This document shows positions 33,616-41,947 of a stretch of 64,000 bases of DNA, piece by piece; positions within the stretch are counted from its first letter, which is position 1, and every line of letters begins with the position of its first letter. The position numbers were made by a program, and so were the translations under genes. The stretch is taken from assembly GCF_040931995.1 (NCBI RefSeq), contig NZ_CP162412.1, forward strand, positions 1,240,001 to 1,304,000. The letters are read 5' to 3'. Under the pieces are notes generated by a model. The model worked only from the letters and a program-made list of their open reading frames with translations, did no database searches and was not told the origin of the DNA. This DNA is from Pelagovum sp. HNIBRBA483. Lineage in GTDB: Bacteria > Pseudomonadota > Alphaproteobacteria > Rhodobacterales > Rhodobacteraceae.

Positions 33616-34059
33616 TTATGCCGCCCGATTACCCCAAATGCCGTTTAAAAAGGCATTTATGAGAAGTTTTGCATGACCCTTTTGCAGGTTTGCAAAGCCG
33701 CCACCATCGCGGAAATGATCGCTCAGGCCGTCGATCTCGCGCAGTTCATCGGGGCTGGCTTCGGAATAGGCCATCGACCAGTCGGCAAAATTGCGTTCGG
33801 GAATGCTTTGGGCGAGGATGCGCACGACATTCGCGTGGCGGCGGTCCTTGGCGATGGCATCGTAGAGGCTTTCGACCGCGTCTTTCGGGCCTTCGAGAAC
33901 CTGAAAGAAGTGCAAGCCATCATGCAGCAGCAGGCCGGTGACGCCCTTGGAGGGGTTGTACGCGCGGGCTGTCTCTAGGATGGCGCGGATCTCTTCCGGC
34001 GCGATGCGCTTGCTGGCGGTGCTCGAGTAGACGATTTGGAAAAGATCAGGTTGGGTCAT
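33616..34059 (-). CDS. BLUF-domain blue-light sensor (BLUF-3)
   Basis: A 147-aa protein with the full set of BLUF residues: LFQIVYSSTASKRI (Tyr), ARAYNPSKGVTGLLLH (Asn), HFFQVLEGPKDAVE (switch Gln) and ADWSMAYSE (Trp and Met). Two or three C-terminal helices follow (LLINAFLNGIWGNRAA). It is the most canonical of the three copies. No output domain is fused. It starts 133 bp from the divergent ArsC-like gene. Confidence 0.9.
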   Translation of the reverse strand: MTQPDLFQIVYSSTASKRIAPEEIRAILETARAYNPSKGVTGLLLHDGLHFFQVLEGPKDAVESLYDAIAKDRRHANVVRILAQSIPERNFADWSMAYSEASPDELREIDGLSDHFRDGGGFANLQKGHAKLLINAFLNGIWGNRAA

Positions 34060-34192
34060 TGCGTCCTCTTCTCGACGTTTCCACAGATTTCTTTGTGCAC
34101 GTAACGGCCTGCGCAGGGGCCGGTTTAGGTGACGGACCGTTGCGAAACGCGGCGCAAAGGGATAGCCGTGCTGTAAATTTGGAGGGCATCAG

Positions 34193-34519
34193 ATGCGTGT
34201 TTTTGCGTTGAAAAGCTGTGATACCTGCCGCAAGGCGCTGAAGGCCATGCGGGAAGCAGGGATGGAACCGGAGGTCATCGACGTCCGCGCGGACGGGGTC
34301 GGGGAGGCGGATCGCGCGGCGATCCTTGCGGCCTTTGGCGATGCAGCGCTGAATAAGGCTTCGACCACATGGCGGGGCTTGGATGACGCAGAGAAGGCGC
34401 AACCGGCGGCCGCGCTGTTGACGGCGCATCCAACGCTGATGAAACGCCCCGTGATCGAGAAAGACGGGCAGTGGTATCTAGGCTGGAAGGCAGATGTACA
34501 GGCAGCGGTTATTGGATAG
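34193..34519 (+). CDS. ArsC/Spx-family thioredoxin-fold protein
   Basis: A 108-aa protein opening FALKSCDTCRKALKAM with a CxxC, then NKASTTWRGLD and LMKRPVIEKDGQWYLGWK. Order and length match the ArsC-like YffB/Spx group rather than a proven arsenate reductase; the conserved Arg of MKRP is present. No other arsenic genes are near. A GGAGG motif lies 7 nt upstream of the ATG. Confidence 0.85.
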   Translation: MRVFALKSCDTCRKALKAMREAGMEPEVIDVRADGVGEADRAAILAAFGDAALNKASTTWRGLDDAEKAQPAAALLTAHPTLMKRPVIEKDGQWYLGWKADVQAAVIG

Positions 34520-34560
34520 CGCCACCTGCGTGCCTATGTCGGGGGCAAAGGAGATTTAGC

Positions 34561-34929
34561 ATGCGAAATGCAGCACTGGTATTGGGGATCATCGGCGGTA
34601 TCGTCGGGATGATGGTTGGGTTTTTCAGCTACGGTTACGCCACGCTCGTGGAGCGGTTCAGCGAGGTGGGCGAGGTGATCGGTTTCTTTGAAAATCCCGC
34701 CTTTGTGAAAACTGCAAGTTTCCTCGCGCCGCTGTTGGCGATTGCCGGTGGCGCGATGGCGCGGGCGCGGGCGTTGTGGGGCGGTGTGCTGATGATTGCC
34801 TCGGCGCTGGGGATGTATGCCGCGTTTGGCTTCAATTTCGCGACGATGTTCCCGATCGGGATGGTCGGTGTGGCCGGCGTTCTGGCCTTGGCAGCGGGCA
34901 AGCCGGACGAAGAAAAGGCGCATTTTTGA
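34561..34929 (+). CDS. Small membrane protein with three or four helices, unknown function
   Basis: A 122-aa protein with hydrophobic spans at about residues 5-27, 52-66, 72-90 and 95-112 (AALVLGIIGGIVGMMVGFF, FLAPLLAIAGGAMA, GGVLMIASALGMYAAFGF, FPIGMVGVAGVLALAAG). AAGGAG is 7 nt before the ATG. It follows the ArsC-like gene by 41 bp and converges on the doxX gene with one base between their stops. I recognise no characterised family. Confidence 0.7.
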   Translation: MRNAALVLGIIGGIVGMMVGFFSYGYATLVERFSEVGEVIGFFENPAFVKTASFLAPLLAIAGGAMARARALWGGVLMIASALGMYAAFGFNFATMFPIGMVGVAGVLALAAGKPDEEKAHF

Positions 34930-34930
34930 G

Positions 34931-35488
34931 CTAGTCGGTTCCGGTTTTGAAGAATAACCGGTCGAGCGAGAGGGGGCCGGCCCCTTTGAAAATGATTACC
35001 AAGAAGAGCAGCATCCAGAAGGCGCGTTGATCAAGGATCAGCGCGTCCGAGTGGCGATCGAACCACGCACCAAAGGCGGCGGGGTCGTCAAGCGCGCCGT
35101 GGCCGAAAAGGTCGGTCAGGGATTGGACGAAAACGAACCCGATCATGCCAAGAGATGCCAGCCGCGCAAATAACCCCAGAATGATCAATGCCGGAAGGAT
35201 GAATTCTGCCCATGTGCCGGCAGTCACCACGGCCCAATGGAGTAGCGAGAGTTGGGAAACATCGTAGACCACCGCCTCCATCGTGCGGGGGAATATCTGA
35301 GCGTAGGCGCCGACAGACGGATGAAGGAAGCCAAAGAAGCCATCCCCCAATTTGGTCAGCCCCGAGGCCCAGAAATATCCGGCGAGGGTTGCCGCAAAGA
35401 CGAAGCGCGCCAATGTGGGAAGCAGCCAATCGCCGCTGTGATCGAGCGCAGGCGACAGACGAGCTTGAAGGGTGGTCGGCAGCCTCAT
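34931..35488 (-). CDS. DoxX-family membrane protein of the bufferin operon
   Basis: A 185-aa four-helix membrane protein: FVFAATLAGYFWASGLTKLG, LLHWAVVTAGTWAEFILPAL, LGLFARLASLGMIGFVFVQS and a last helix AFWMLLFLVIIFKGAGP. DoxX proteins are common final members of DUF2282/DUF692/DUF2063 clusters, where they may supply redox chemistry or membrane anchoring. Its ATG overlaps the bufC stop by 4 nt, which ties it to the operon. Confidence 0.88.
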   Translation of the reverse strand: MRLPTTLQARLSPALDHSGDWLLPTLARFVFAATLAGYFWASGLTKLGDGFFGFLHPSVGAYAQIFPRTMEAVVYDVSQLSLLHWAVVTAGTWAEFILPALIILGLFARLASLGMIGFVFVQSLTDLFGHGALDDPAAFGAWFDRHSDALILDQRAFWMLLFLVIIFKGAGPLSLDRLFFKTGTD

Positions 35489-36249
35489 TCGGTATCTCCT
35501 TTCGTGATGTGCGTTACGGCACCTGCGCCGAGGAGAAGGCTCAGAAGCGCTGACAGGTCAAAGCCGGGATCGCTTTGCGTGGCGCAGGCAAGCGCGGCTT
35601 GCAGCGTGTCGCCCGCGCGCGCCGATGTGATAAAAGCCGCGTCACCGCCGCCGATTGGATGGATTTCGGGATCGAAGTTGCGACGGAGGATCAAAACGGT
35701 CTGCGCATGTCCGTCCGGTTTGGGGGCGTTTTCTTGGGTGGCATAGGACCAGATTTCATGGACCGGCCATTTGGATGCGAGGAGGCCAAGCGAAGGCGCA
35801 AAGCGCAGATGCGCGGTGTCGAATGCATCGGCGGACATCGCCGCCAGCGTGGACGGGTCTATCGCGGGGGTGTCTTCGGCGTGATAAGCGCGGCGCAGCA
35901 GCCATTCGAGCCGTGCCACATCACCGAGATACGGCAGGTGCGAGAGCTGTGGGAGCGTATCGAGAAAAGCGCCAAAATCTGCGCCATAGGTTGAAAGAAT
36001 TGGTGAGTTGGGAGGAGAACGTCGCAGGTAAATACCTGCAACGCCATCCATGTTCTGTTTGCCCAAGAGGCGCGAAATGGCGGGAAAGCCCTCGTGCAGG
36101 GCAATGGTCAGGGAGGCCACGACATTGTTGCGATAGACATTGTAGCGCCGATCTGCTGGGCGACCTTGGCGGCTCAGAAGTCCGTCCGGTGCGGCGCGGG
36201 TGGGATCGAGCAGAGCCTCGCGGAAGTCTGTTTGGCGAACTGAAGTCAT
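35485..36249 (-). CDS. bufC: BufC/HvfC-type DUF2063 protein (bufferin maturation partner)
   Basis: A 254-aa protein with the DUF2063 N-terminal half: [38 protein letters not shown] and [21 protein letters not shown] recognition-type C-terminal domain follows ([15 protein letters not shown] and onward). In related RiPP pathways this protein binds the precursor and presents it to the MNIO enzyme. An upstream in-frame extension of 27 codons lies inside bufB; the ATG used overlaps the bufB stop as ATGA, giving strict coupling. Confidence 0.88.
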   Translation of the reverse strand: MTSVRQTDFREALLDPTRAAPDGLLSRQGRPADRRYNVYRNNVVASLTIALHEGFPAISRLLGKQNMDGVAGIYLRRSPPNSPILSTYGADFGAFLDTLPQLSHLPYLGDVARLEWLLRRAYHAEDTPAIDPSTLAAMSADAFDTAHLRFAPSLGLLASKWPVHEIWSYATQENAPKPDGHAQTVLILRRNFDPEIHPIGGGDAAFITSARAGDTLQAALACATQSDPGFDLSALLSLLLGAGAVTHITKGDTE

Positions 36250-37103
36250 ACGGCGACCGTGGCGAGTGCCGTTGTTGCGCGTGTGGCTTCTGCTTGGAGT
36301 GTTGACCAATCGGGGACGTCGGCATCCCATTCTATGAGGATCGGTTTGGCCCCTGAGCGCGCCAGCGTGTAATCAAGAAGCGACCAGACGGGATCGGCAA
36401 CAGGTTGGCCGTGACTATCGATCAGGAGCGGCGCGCCGTCGTCGTCGGTTTCGACGCTGTGCCCTCCAAGGTGGATTTCGCCAACCTGATCCAGCGCGTA
36501 GGCGTCGATATAAGCGCGGGGGTTGGTGTCGAGGTTCGTGGCGGAAACAAATACATTATTCACGTCCAAGAGCAGCCCGCAGCCTGTGCGTCGGGTAAGC
36601 TCGGTGAGGAACGCCGGTTCGTCCCAAGTGCTTTCGGAAAAGGCGAGGTAGGAGGAAGGGTTCTCTAACAGCATACGACGCCCGATCGCGTTTTGGAGCT
36701 GGTCGATATGGTCTGCGACGCGCGTGAGGGTCGCGTTGGTATAGGGCAGGGGCAGAAGATCGTTCAGAAATGCGCCGTCATGGGTGGACCACGCAAGATG
36801 TTCGGAAAAGCTTGCCGGTTGGAGCCAGTCAACCAGATGCGCCAGTCGGTCGAGGTGATCTTGGTCTAGAGGTGCCTCGCCACCGATGGAGAGGCCGACA
36901 CCATGAACGGAGATCGGAAAACGTTCAGCGAGGGCGCGTAATTGGGCGAGCGGTCGCCCGCCAGCGCCCATGTAGTTTTCGGCGTGGATTTCCAGCCAGC
37001 CCACGGTGCCGGGATTTTGGAGTGCGTCTGTGTAGTGTAGCGGCTTGAATCCGACACCGGCGCAGGCGGGCAAATGCGGGAAGTCGATCTGGTTGTCTCG
37101 CAT
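36246..37103 (-). CDS. bufB: BufB: DUF692/MNIO multinuclear iron RiPP-modifying enzyme
   Basis: A 285-aa TIM-barrel enzyme with the metal-ligand motifs of MNIOs: [53 protein letters not shown] and [14 protein letters not shown] enzymes use two or three iron ions to rewrite cysteines; in bufferin and MbnB-type pathways the products are oxazolone-thioamide or thiooxazole groups that bind copper. The precursor gene lies just upstream and the BufC-type partner overlaps its 3' end, so substrate assignment is strong. A 64-bp gap with a stem-loop separates it from bufA. Confidence 0.93.
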   Translation of the reverse strand: MRDNQIDFPHLPACAGVGFKPLHYTDALQNPGTVGWLEIHAENYMGAGGRPLAQLRALAERFPISVHGVGLSIGGEAPLDQDHLDRLAHLVDWLQPASFSEHLAWSTHDGAFLNDLLPLPYTNATLTRVADHIDQLQNAIGRRMLLENPSSYLAFSESTWDEPAFLTELTRRTGCGLLLDVNNVFVSATNLDTNPRAYIDAYALDQVGEIHLGGHSVETDDDGAPLLIDSHGQPVADPVWSLLDYTLARSGAKPILIEWDADVPDWSTLQAEATRATTALATVAV

Positions 37104-37131
37104 GGAAACCTCTTGGTGATTGGTCTTGGAT

Positions 37132-37156
37132 GCGGACGCCCGAACAGGACGTCCGC
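37132..37156 (-). promoter_or_regulatory. Stem-loop between bufA and bufB
   Basis: GCGGACG and CGTCCGC pair perfectly around an 11-nt loop, 12 nt past the bufA stop and 29 nt before bufB. No T-run follows, so it may partly terminate or protect the bufA message, allowing more precursor than enzyme. Confidence 0.55.
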
Positions 37157-37167
37157 AAGGGCGTGGT

Positions 37168-37470
37168 CTATGCGGGCAGGTCGCGCTCCAGCGGCTCTAG
37201 GGAGCCTTCGCGCATGGTGCCATCCGCCATCGCGGGCAGCTCTATGTCCATGCAGCTGCCTGCCTCAACAAGGGTCCATGCGTTGCCTTGAAAATCCACG
37301 GTGGAGGTTCCTGCACAGGTGGTTCCGGGGCCGGCTGCACAGTCGTTCTGGCCTGCGAGGCTTACGCCGTAGCACTTCTCCTGTTCCTGCGCCTGCGCGG
37401 TTGTTGCGTGGCTGGACAAGGCGGCGGCAAAGGCTGTGGCGACGGCAACAGATTTGATCGCTTTGGACAT
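37168..37470 (-). CDS. bufA: BufA-type bufferin precursor peptide (DUF2282, four core cysteines)
   Basis: A 100-aa exported precursor: Sec signal peptide ([20 protein letters not shown], cleavage near residue 27), then [17 protein letters not shown]..., with cysteines at 33, 44, 52 and 73 and a WTLVEAGSC segment. This is the DUF2282/BufA1 pattern: four conserved Cys, EKCYGV and AGxNDCA. Unlike most RiPPs the leader is a Sec signal, so the peptide is modified in the cytoplasm and then exported. A longer frame begins 20 codons upstream; the ATG used has AAGGGAA at good distance. Known family members sequester copper. Confidence 0.93.
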   Translation of the reverse strand: MSKAIKSVAVATAFAAALSSHATTAQAQEQEKCYGVSLAGQNDCAAGPGTTCAGTSTVDFQGNAWTLVEAGSCMDIELPAMADGTMREGSLEPLERDLPA

Positions 37471-37499
37471 TTTTGAAGTTCCCTTAATTGCTGTTTTCA

Positions 37500-37517
37500 G
37501 GTGTCGTTTCTGACACC
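37500..37517. promoter_or_regulatory. Inverted repeat GGTGTC-N6-GACACC upstream of bufA
   Basis: A perfect 6-bp inverted repeat with a 6-bp spacer, 30 bp before the bufA start codon. It could be a dimeric regulator operator or a leader hairpin that affects translation. No canonical ECF sigma promoter was confidently read in the remaining upstream DNA. Confidence 0.5.
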
Positions 37518-37641
37518 CCATCTCTAGCAACGCACAACCATAGCGGGATATTCACGTTGGCGTGCCTCACGGGGCTGTCAGCACGCGTGACTGCAACGGG
37601 GGTGTTAATGGATTGAATTATAATGAAAAAATATCTTCATG

Positions 37642-37671
37642 AAACAAAACGGCCCCTCGAAAGGGGCCGAA
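37642..37671 (-). terminator. Rho-independent terminator of thrS
   Basis: In the minus direction CGGCCCC-TTTCGA-GGGGCCG is followed by TTTTGTTT, 24 nt after the thrS stop. It isolates thrS from the bufferin operon, whose promoter must lie between here and bufA. Confidence 0.85.
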
Positions 37672-37694
37672 AAGCAAACTTAAAACGGGTTTTG

Positions 37695-39641
37695 TTACAG
37701 AAGGTCTGGCGGCGTTGCCTCTTTTGATAACGCTTGTGTTACCGCGTCGAGCGGGGCGACTTTGGTGTCTTTCTCGCCCAAGCGGCGGACGGTGACGGTG
37801 CGTTCTTCGACCTCGCGCGCGCCGACGGCGAGGATGACCGGCACCTTGCCAACAGAGTGTTCGCGGATCTTATAGTTGATCTTTTCGTTGCGGGTGTCGG
37901 CCTCGGCGCGGACGCCTGCGGCTTGCAGGGCGGCGACGGTTTCGTGCACATAGTCATCCGCATCGGAGACGATGGACGCCACAACGACCTGACGCGGGGC
38001 GAGCCAGAAGGGGAGCTTGCCTGCGTGTTCTTCGATCAGGATGCCGATGAAACGCTCGAAGCTGCCCAGAACCGCGCGGTGCAGCATGAAGGGGCGGTGC
38101 TTTTCACCATCGGCGCCGATGTAGTGGGCATTCAGCCGTTCGGGCAGGTTCGGGTCCACCTGAAGGGTGCCGCACTGCCAGTCACGGCCGATGGCATCGG
38201 TGAGGGTGAACTCGAGCTTTGGCCCGTAGAACGCGCCTTCGCCTTCCAGCACTTCGTAGTCGTAACCGGCGGCCTGACAGGCATCGCCAAGGGCCTTTTC
38301 GACGATGTCCCAGCTTTCGTCCGATCCGATGCGCTTTTCAGGGCGGGTGGAGAGCTTGATCGTCCAGTTATGGAAGCCCAGATCGGCGTAGATCTTTGAC
38401 AAGAAGGCGATGAATTTCGCGGTCTCTGAGGTGATCTGATCTTCGGTGCAGAAGATATGCGCGTCGTCCTGCGTGAAGCCGCGTACACGCATGATGCCGT
38501 GCAGCGCACCTGACGGCTCGTAGCGGTTACAGGCGCCAAACTCGGCCATGCGCAGCGGCAGGTCGCGGTAGGATTTGAGGCCCTGATTATAGACCTGAAC
38601 GTGGCAGGGGCAGTTCATCGGCTTGAGCGCGTTCACGGCCTTTTCGCGGGCGTGCTCTTCGTCCACTTCGACGATGAACATGTTTTCCTGATATTTGTCC
38701 CAGTGGCCGGAGGCCTCCCACAGCTTGCGGTCGACGACTTGCGGGGTGTTGACCTCGATATAACCATCACGGCGCTGCTGGCGGCGCATGTAATCCTGAA
38801 GCGTGGTGTAGATCGACCAGCCGTTGGCATGCCAGAACACCTGACCGGGGGCTTCTTCCTGCATGTGGAAGAGGTCCATCTCGCGGCCCAGTTTGCGGTG
38901 GTCGCGCTTGGCGGCCTCTTCGAGCATGTGCAGGTGGGCTTTCAGCTCTTCCTTGTTGAGGAAGGCGACGCCGTAGATGCGCTGGAGCATGGCGTTCTTG
39001 GAATCGCCGCGCCAGTAGGCACCGGCCACGTTCATCAACTTGAACGCATCGGCGGGAACCTGTCCGGTATGCTGAAGGTGCGGGCCGCGGCAGAGATCCT
39101 GCCAGTCGCCGTGCCAATACATGCGGATCGCCTGATCGGCGGGGATCGCTTGGACCAGCTCGACCTTATAGTTCTCGCCCGTTTCGCGGTAATGGGCGAG
39201 GGCGCGGTCGCGCTCCCAGACCTCGGTGCGGACAGTATCGCGGGCGTTGATGATCTCTTTCATCTTCTTTTCGATGGCGCCGAGATCTTCGGGGGTGAAG
39301 GGCTCTTTGCGGTCGAAATCGTAATACCATCCGTGCTCGATGACGGGGCCGATGGTGACTTTCACATCGGGCCAGATCTCTTGCACGGCGCGGGCCATGA
39401 TGTGGGCCAGATCGTGGCGCACCAATTCCAGCGCGGGGGCGCGGTCTTTCATCGTGTTGATGGCGATGGAGGCGTTTTCGGTGATCGGCCATTGCAGATC
39501 CCAATGCGCACCGTTGACTGTGGCGGAGATCGCTTTTTTCGCCAGTGAAGTGGCGATGGAGGCGGCAACTTCGGCAGGGGTGATGCCTGCGTCGTAATCG
39601 CGCGAATTGCCGTCAGGGAATGTCAGGGAAATCTGGCTCAT
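37695..39641 (-). CDS. thrS: Threonyl-tRNA synthetase
   Basis: A 648-aa class II synthetase. It has an N-terminal TGS domain ([20 protein letters not shown]), an editing domain with [17 protein letters not shown], and a catalytic core with the zinc-site Cys in [11 protein letters not shown], motif 2 region [20 protein letters not shown], and the C-terminal anticodon-binding domain. GAGGAG precedes the ATG; a longer upstream frame of 69 codons is not thrS-like. It has its own terminator. Confidence 0.96.
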   Translation of the reverse strand: MSQISLTFPDGNSRDYDAGITPAEVAASIATSLAKKAISATVNGAHWDLQWPITENASIAINTMKDRAPALELVRHDLAHIMARAVQEIWPDVKVTIGPVIEHGWYYDFDRKEPFTPEDLGAIEKKMKEIINARDTVRTEVWERDRALAHYRETGENYKVELVQAIPADQAIRMYWHGDWQDLCRGPHLQHTGQVPADAFKLMNVAGAYWRGDSKNAMLQRIYGVAFLNKEELKAHLHMLEEAAKRDHRKLGREMDLFHMQEEAPGQVFWHANGWSIYTTLQDYMRRQQRRDGYIEVNTPQVVDRKLWEASGHWDKYQENMFIVEVDEEHAREKAVNALKPMNCPCHVQVYNQGLKSYRDLPLRMAEFGACNRYEPSGALHGIMRVRGFTQDDAHIFCTEDQITSETAKFIAFLSKIYADLGFHNWTIKLSTRPEKRIGSDESWDIVEKALGDACQAAGYDYEVLEGEGAFYGPKLEFTLTDAIGRDWQCGTLQVDPNLPERLNAHYIGADGEKHRPFMLHRAVLGSFERFIGILIEEHAGKLPFWLAPRQVVVASIVSDADDYVHETVAALQAAGVRAEADTRNEKINYKIREHSVGKVPVILAVGAREVEERTVTVRRLGEKDTKVAPLDAVTQALSKEATPPDLL

Positions 39642-39829
39642 AGGCCTAGCTCCTCGTCGGTTTGGCGCCCACGGAACGCCCGGTTGCGGGTTATGTATCG
39701 AGCTTTGCTCGTGCCGTATCGGGGGCGGGCTGTCAAGCAGCTCGGGGGATCGGGCCTTGCAAAGCTGGTGAGGGGTGTGGTGTTTGTGTGTTTCGAACAA
39801 TGCGCAGTCTGCAAGAAGGGGGCCAAGCC

Positions 39830-40579
39830 GTGACCGAGTATCTGACAACGCCGCAGGGGCGGAAGATTGCCTATCACCTGAGCGATGGGACGGGGCCGGC
39901 GGTGGTGTTCTTGGGTGGGTTCAAATCCGATATGGAAGGCACCAAGGCGGTGCATCTGGAGCGCTGGGCACAGGCGCGGGGGCAGGCGTTCCTCCGGTTC
40001 GATTATTCGGGCCATGGGGTGAGCGGCGGTGCCTTCACCGATGGCGCGATTGGCGACTGGTACGAGGATGCGCGCGCGGCGATTGGGCTGCTGGCGGGCA
40101 AGGTCGTGCTGGTGGGATCGTCGATGGGCGGCTGGATATCGCTGCTGATCGCGCGGGAATGGCCAGAGAAGGTCGCGGGTATGGTGACGATTGCTGCCGC
40201 GCCGGATTTTACCGAGGACAGCATGTGGGCGGGGTTTGACAGCACCCAGCGCCGCCAGTTGGAGGCGGAGGGGCAGGTTTTGCTACCCTCAGAATATGGC
40301 GAGCCTTACACGATCACGCGGCGGCTGATCGAAGAGGGCCGCGGGCGGCTGGTGCTGCGCGACCCGCTGGCGCTGGGTTTTCCGGTGCGCTTCCTGCAAG
40401 GGACGGCGGATGCGGATGTGGAAATGTCTGTCGCGCTGCGGCTTTTGGAGCATGCAACGGGGCCGGATATGCGGCTGACGTTGGTGGATGGCGCTGATCA
40501 CAGGTTCTCGGATGAGGACTGCCTGAGCCTCATTGAAAGCAGCGTTGAAGAGGTGCTGCGCCGCGCGGCTAGAGGTTAA
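39830..40579 (+). CDS. Alpha/beta hydrolase (ABHD10-like)
   Basis: A 249-aa serine hydrolase: [16 protein letters not shown] (oxyanion region), [13 protein letters not shown], nucleophile elbow [14 protein letters not shown], and the late [14 protein letters not shown] with catalytic His. The [14 protein letters not shown] pattern resembles mitochondrial ABHD10-type thioesterases, hinting at a depalmitoylase or small-ester hydrolase. GTG is the start with AAGGGGG upstream; an in-frame ATG ten codons earlier is possible. Its 3' end overlaps phaZ convergently by 11 bp. Confidence 0.83.
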   Translation: MTEYLTTPQGRKIAYHLSDGTGPAVVFLGGFKSDMEGTKAVHLERWAQARGQAFLRFDYSGHGVSGGAFTDGAIGDWYEDARAAIGLLAGKVVLVGSSMGGWISLLIAREWPEKVAGMVTIAAAPDFTEDSMWAGFDSTQRRQLEAEGQVLLPSEYGEPYTITRRLIEEGRGRLVLRDPLALGFPVRFLQGTADADVEMSVALRLLEHATGPDMRLTLVDGADHRFSDEDCLSLIESSVEEVLRRAARG

Positions 40580-41846
40580 CGACGTTATCCGCCTTGGCAG
40601 CTTTGGCCTTTGGTGGCTTGGCATTGCTGTCGATAAATTCGAGCACCAGCGGGCGGATGTTCTGACGCCAGCTTTTGCCGGCGAAAATGCCGTAATGGCC
40701 TGCGCCCGGTTCCAGATGGCTGGCTTTCTTCGAATCCGGTAGGCCGGTCAGCAGATCGAGCGCGGCAAGGCATTGGCCGGGGGCGGAGATGTCGTCTTTC
40801 TCGCCTTCGACGATTTTCACAGCGACGGTGGTGATCTTGCCGAAATCGACCTTGTGCCCCGCGACGGTGAAATCATTGCGGGCGATCTCGCGGCGTTTGA
40901 ACACGCGCTCGACGGTGGAGAGGTAAAACTCGCCGGTCATATCCATCACGGCGAGGTATTCGTCGTAAAAGGTGTTGTGCTTGTCGTGGTCTTGCGCCTC
41001 GCCCTTGGCGGCGCGGATGATCTGGTTGCTGAACGCCTCACTATGGGTGGAGGCATTCATCGAAATGAAGGAGGCGAGCTGTAACAGCCCCGGATAGACG
41101 AGGCGGCCAACGCCTGCGTATTTGTAGCCGACGCGCTGGATCATGGTGTTTTCCAGCTGGCCCATCGTCACCGAGCGGCCGAAATCGGTAACTTCGGTGT
41201 GGTTTGCCTCGGGGTCGATCGGGCCGCCGATCAGGGTCAGCGAACGGGGCTGTGCATCGGCGTCCTGCTCCGCCAGGTAGGCGGTAGCCGCCAGCGCGAG
41301 CGGGGCAGGCTGGCAGACGGCGATAACGTGGATATCACTGCCGAGCGCCTTCATAAAATCGACAAGGTAGAGGGTATAATCCTCAATATCGAACTTGCCC
41401 TCTGACACGGGGATATCACGGGCGTTATGCCAATCGGTGATATAGACCTCGCAATCGGGCAGGAGGGAGATCACGGTTTTACGCAGGAGGGTGGCGTAAT
41501 GGCCCGACATCGGGGCAACCAACAACACGCGGCGCTTGCGCTCCTTGCGACCGGCAATCTTGAAGTGGATGAGGTCGCCAAAGGGGCGCTCGACGATTTT
41601 CTCGACGGTGATGGGGTGGTCGCGGCCATCTTCGGTGGGCAGGGCGGAGATGCCCCAATCGGGCTTGGCGACCATGCGCTCGAAGGTGCGTTCGGTGACT
41701 TCGCCCCATGCGCCGACAAGCTGCATAAACGGATTCGGCATCAGCGACATCATCGGGTAGGATGCCATTGCGCGGGCTGTTGCGCCCAGCCATTGGTTGG
41801 TCGTGCGCATGCTTTCCATGAGGTCGTATGTCATCATGTACTTCAT
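40569..41846 (-). CDS. phaZ: Intracellular PHA (polyhydroxyalkanoate) depolymerase
   Basis: A 425-aa PhaZ-type depolymerase that mobilises stored PHB granules. Family segments are APMSGHYATLLRKTVISLLP, the catalytic region VIAVCQPAPLALAATAYLA (Cys as nucleophile in VCQPA), LTLIGGPIDPEANHTEV, and AGHYGIFAGKSWRQNI with the catalytic His. It is divergent from phaC with about 100 bp between. That gap contains a degenerate PhaR-like element (CTGCAACTGCA at 41916-41926). Length matches the family. Confidence 0.93.
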   Translation of the reverse strand: MKYMMTYDLMESMRTTNQWLGATARAMASYPMMSLMPNPFMQLVGAWGEVTERTFERMVAKPDWGISALPTEDGRDHPITVEKIVERPFGDLIHFKIAGRKERKRRVLLVAPMSGHYATLLRKTVISLLPDCEVYITDWHNARDIPVSEGKFDIEDYTLYLVDFMKALGSDIHVIAVCQPAPLALAATAYLAEQDADAQPRSLTLIGGPIDPEANHTEVTDFGRSVTMGQLENTMIQRVGYKYAGVGRLVYPGLLQLASFISMNASTHSEAFSNQIIRAAKGEAQDHDKHNTFYDEYLAVMDMTGEFYLSTVERVFKRREIARNDFTVAGHKVDFGKITTVAVKIVEGEKDDISAPGQCLAALDLLTGLPDSKKASHLEPGAGHYGIFAGKSWRQNIRPLVLEFIDSNAKPPKAKAAKADNVVNL

Positions 41847-41947
41847 TTTGTCGCTCCTGTCGGGCCCCGCAAAACCGCTGATTGCATTGACCCGATGGGG
41901 TGAATGCGGTTAATGCTGCAACTGCAAAATAGGCGCCGGTGGTCCAT

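Noticed and set aside
34193-34519. Dedicated arsenate reductase
   Set aside because: Only the ArsC/Spx fold and CxxC are visible; there are no ars genes around and the short form suggests a YffB-like protein.
38601-39548. 315-aa open frame antisense to thrS
   Set aside because: Shadow of threonyl-tRNA synthetase; no start site or motif support.
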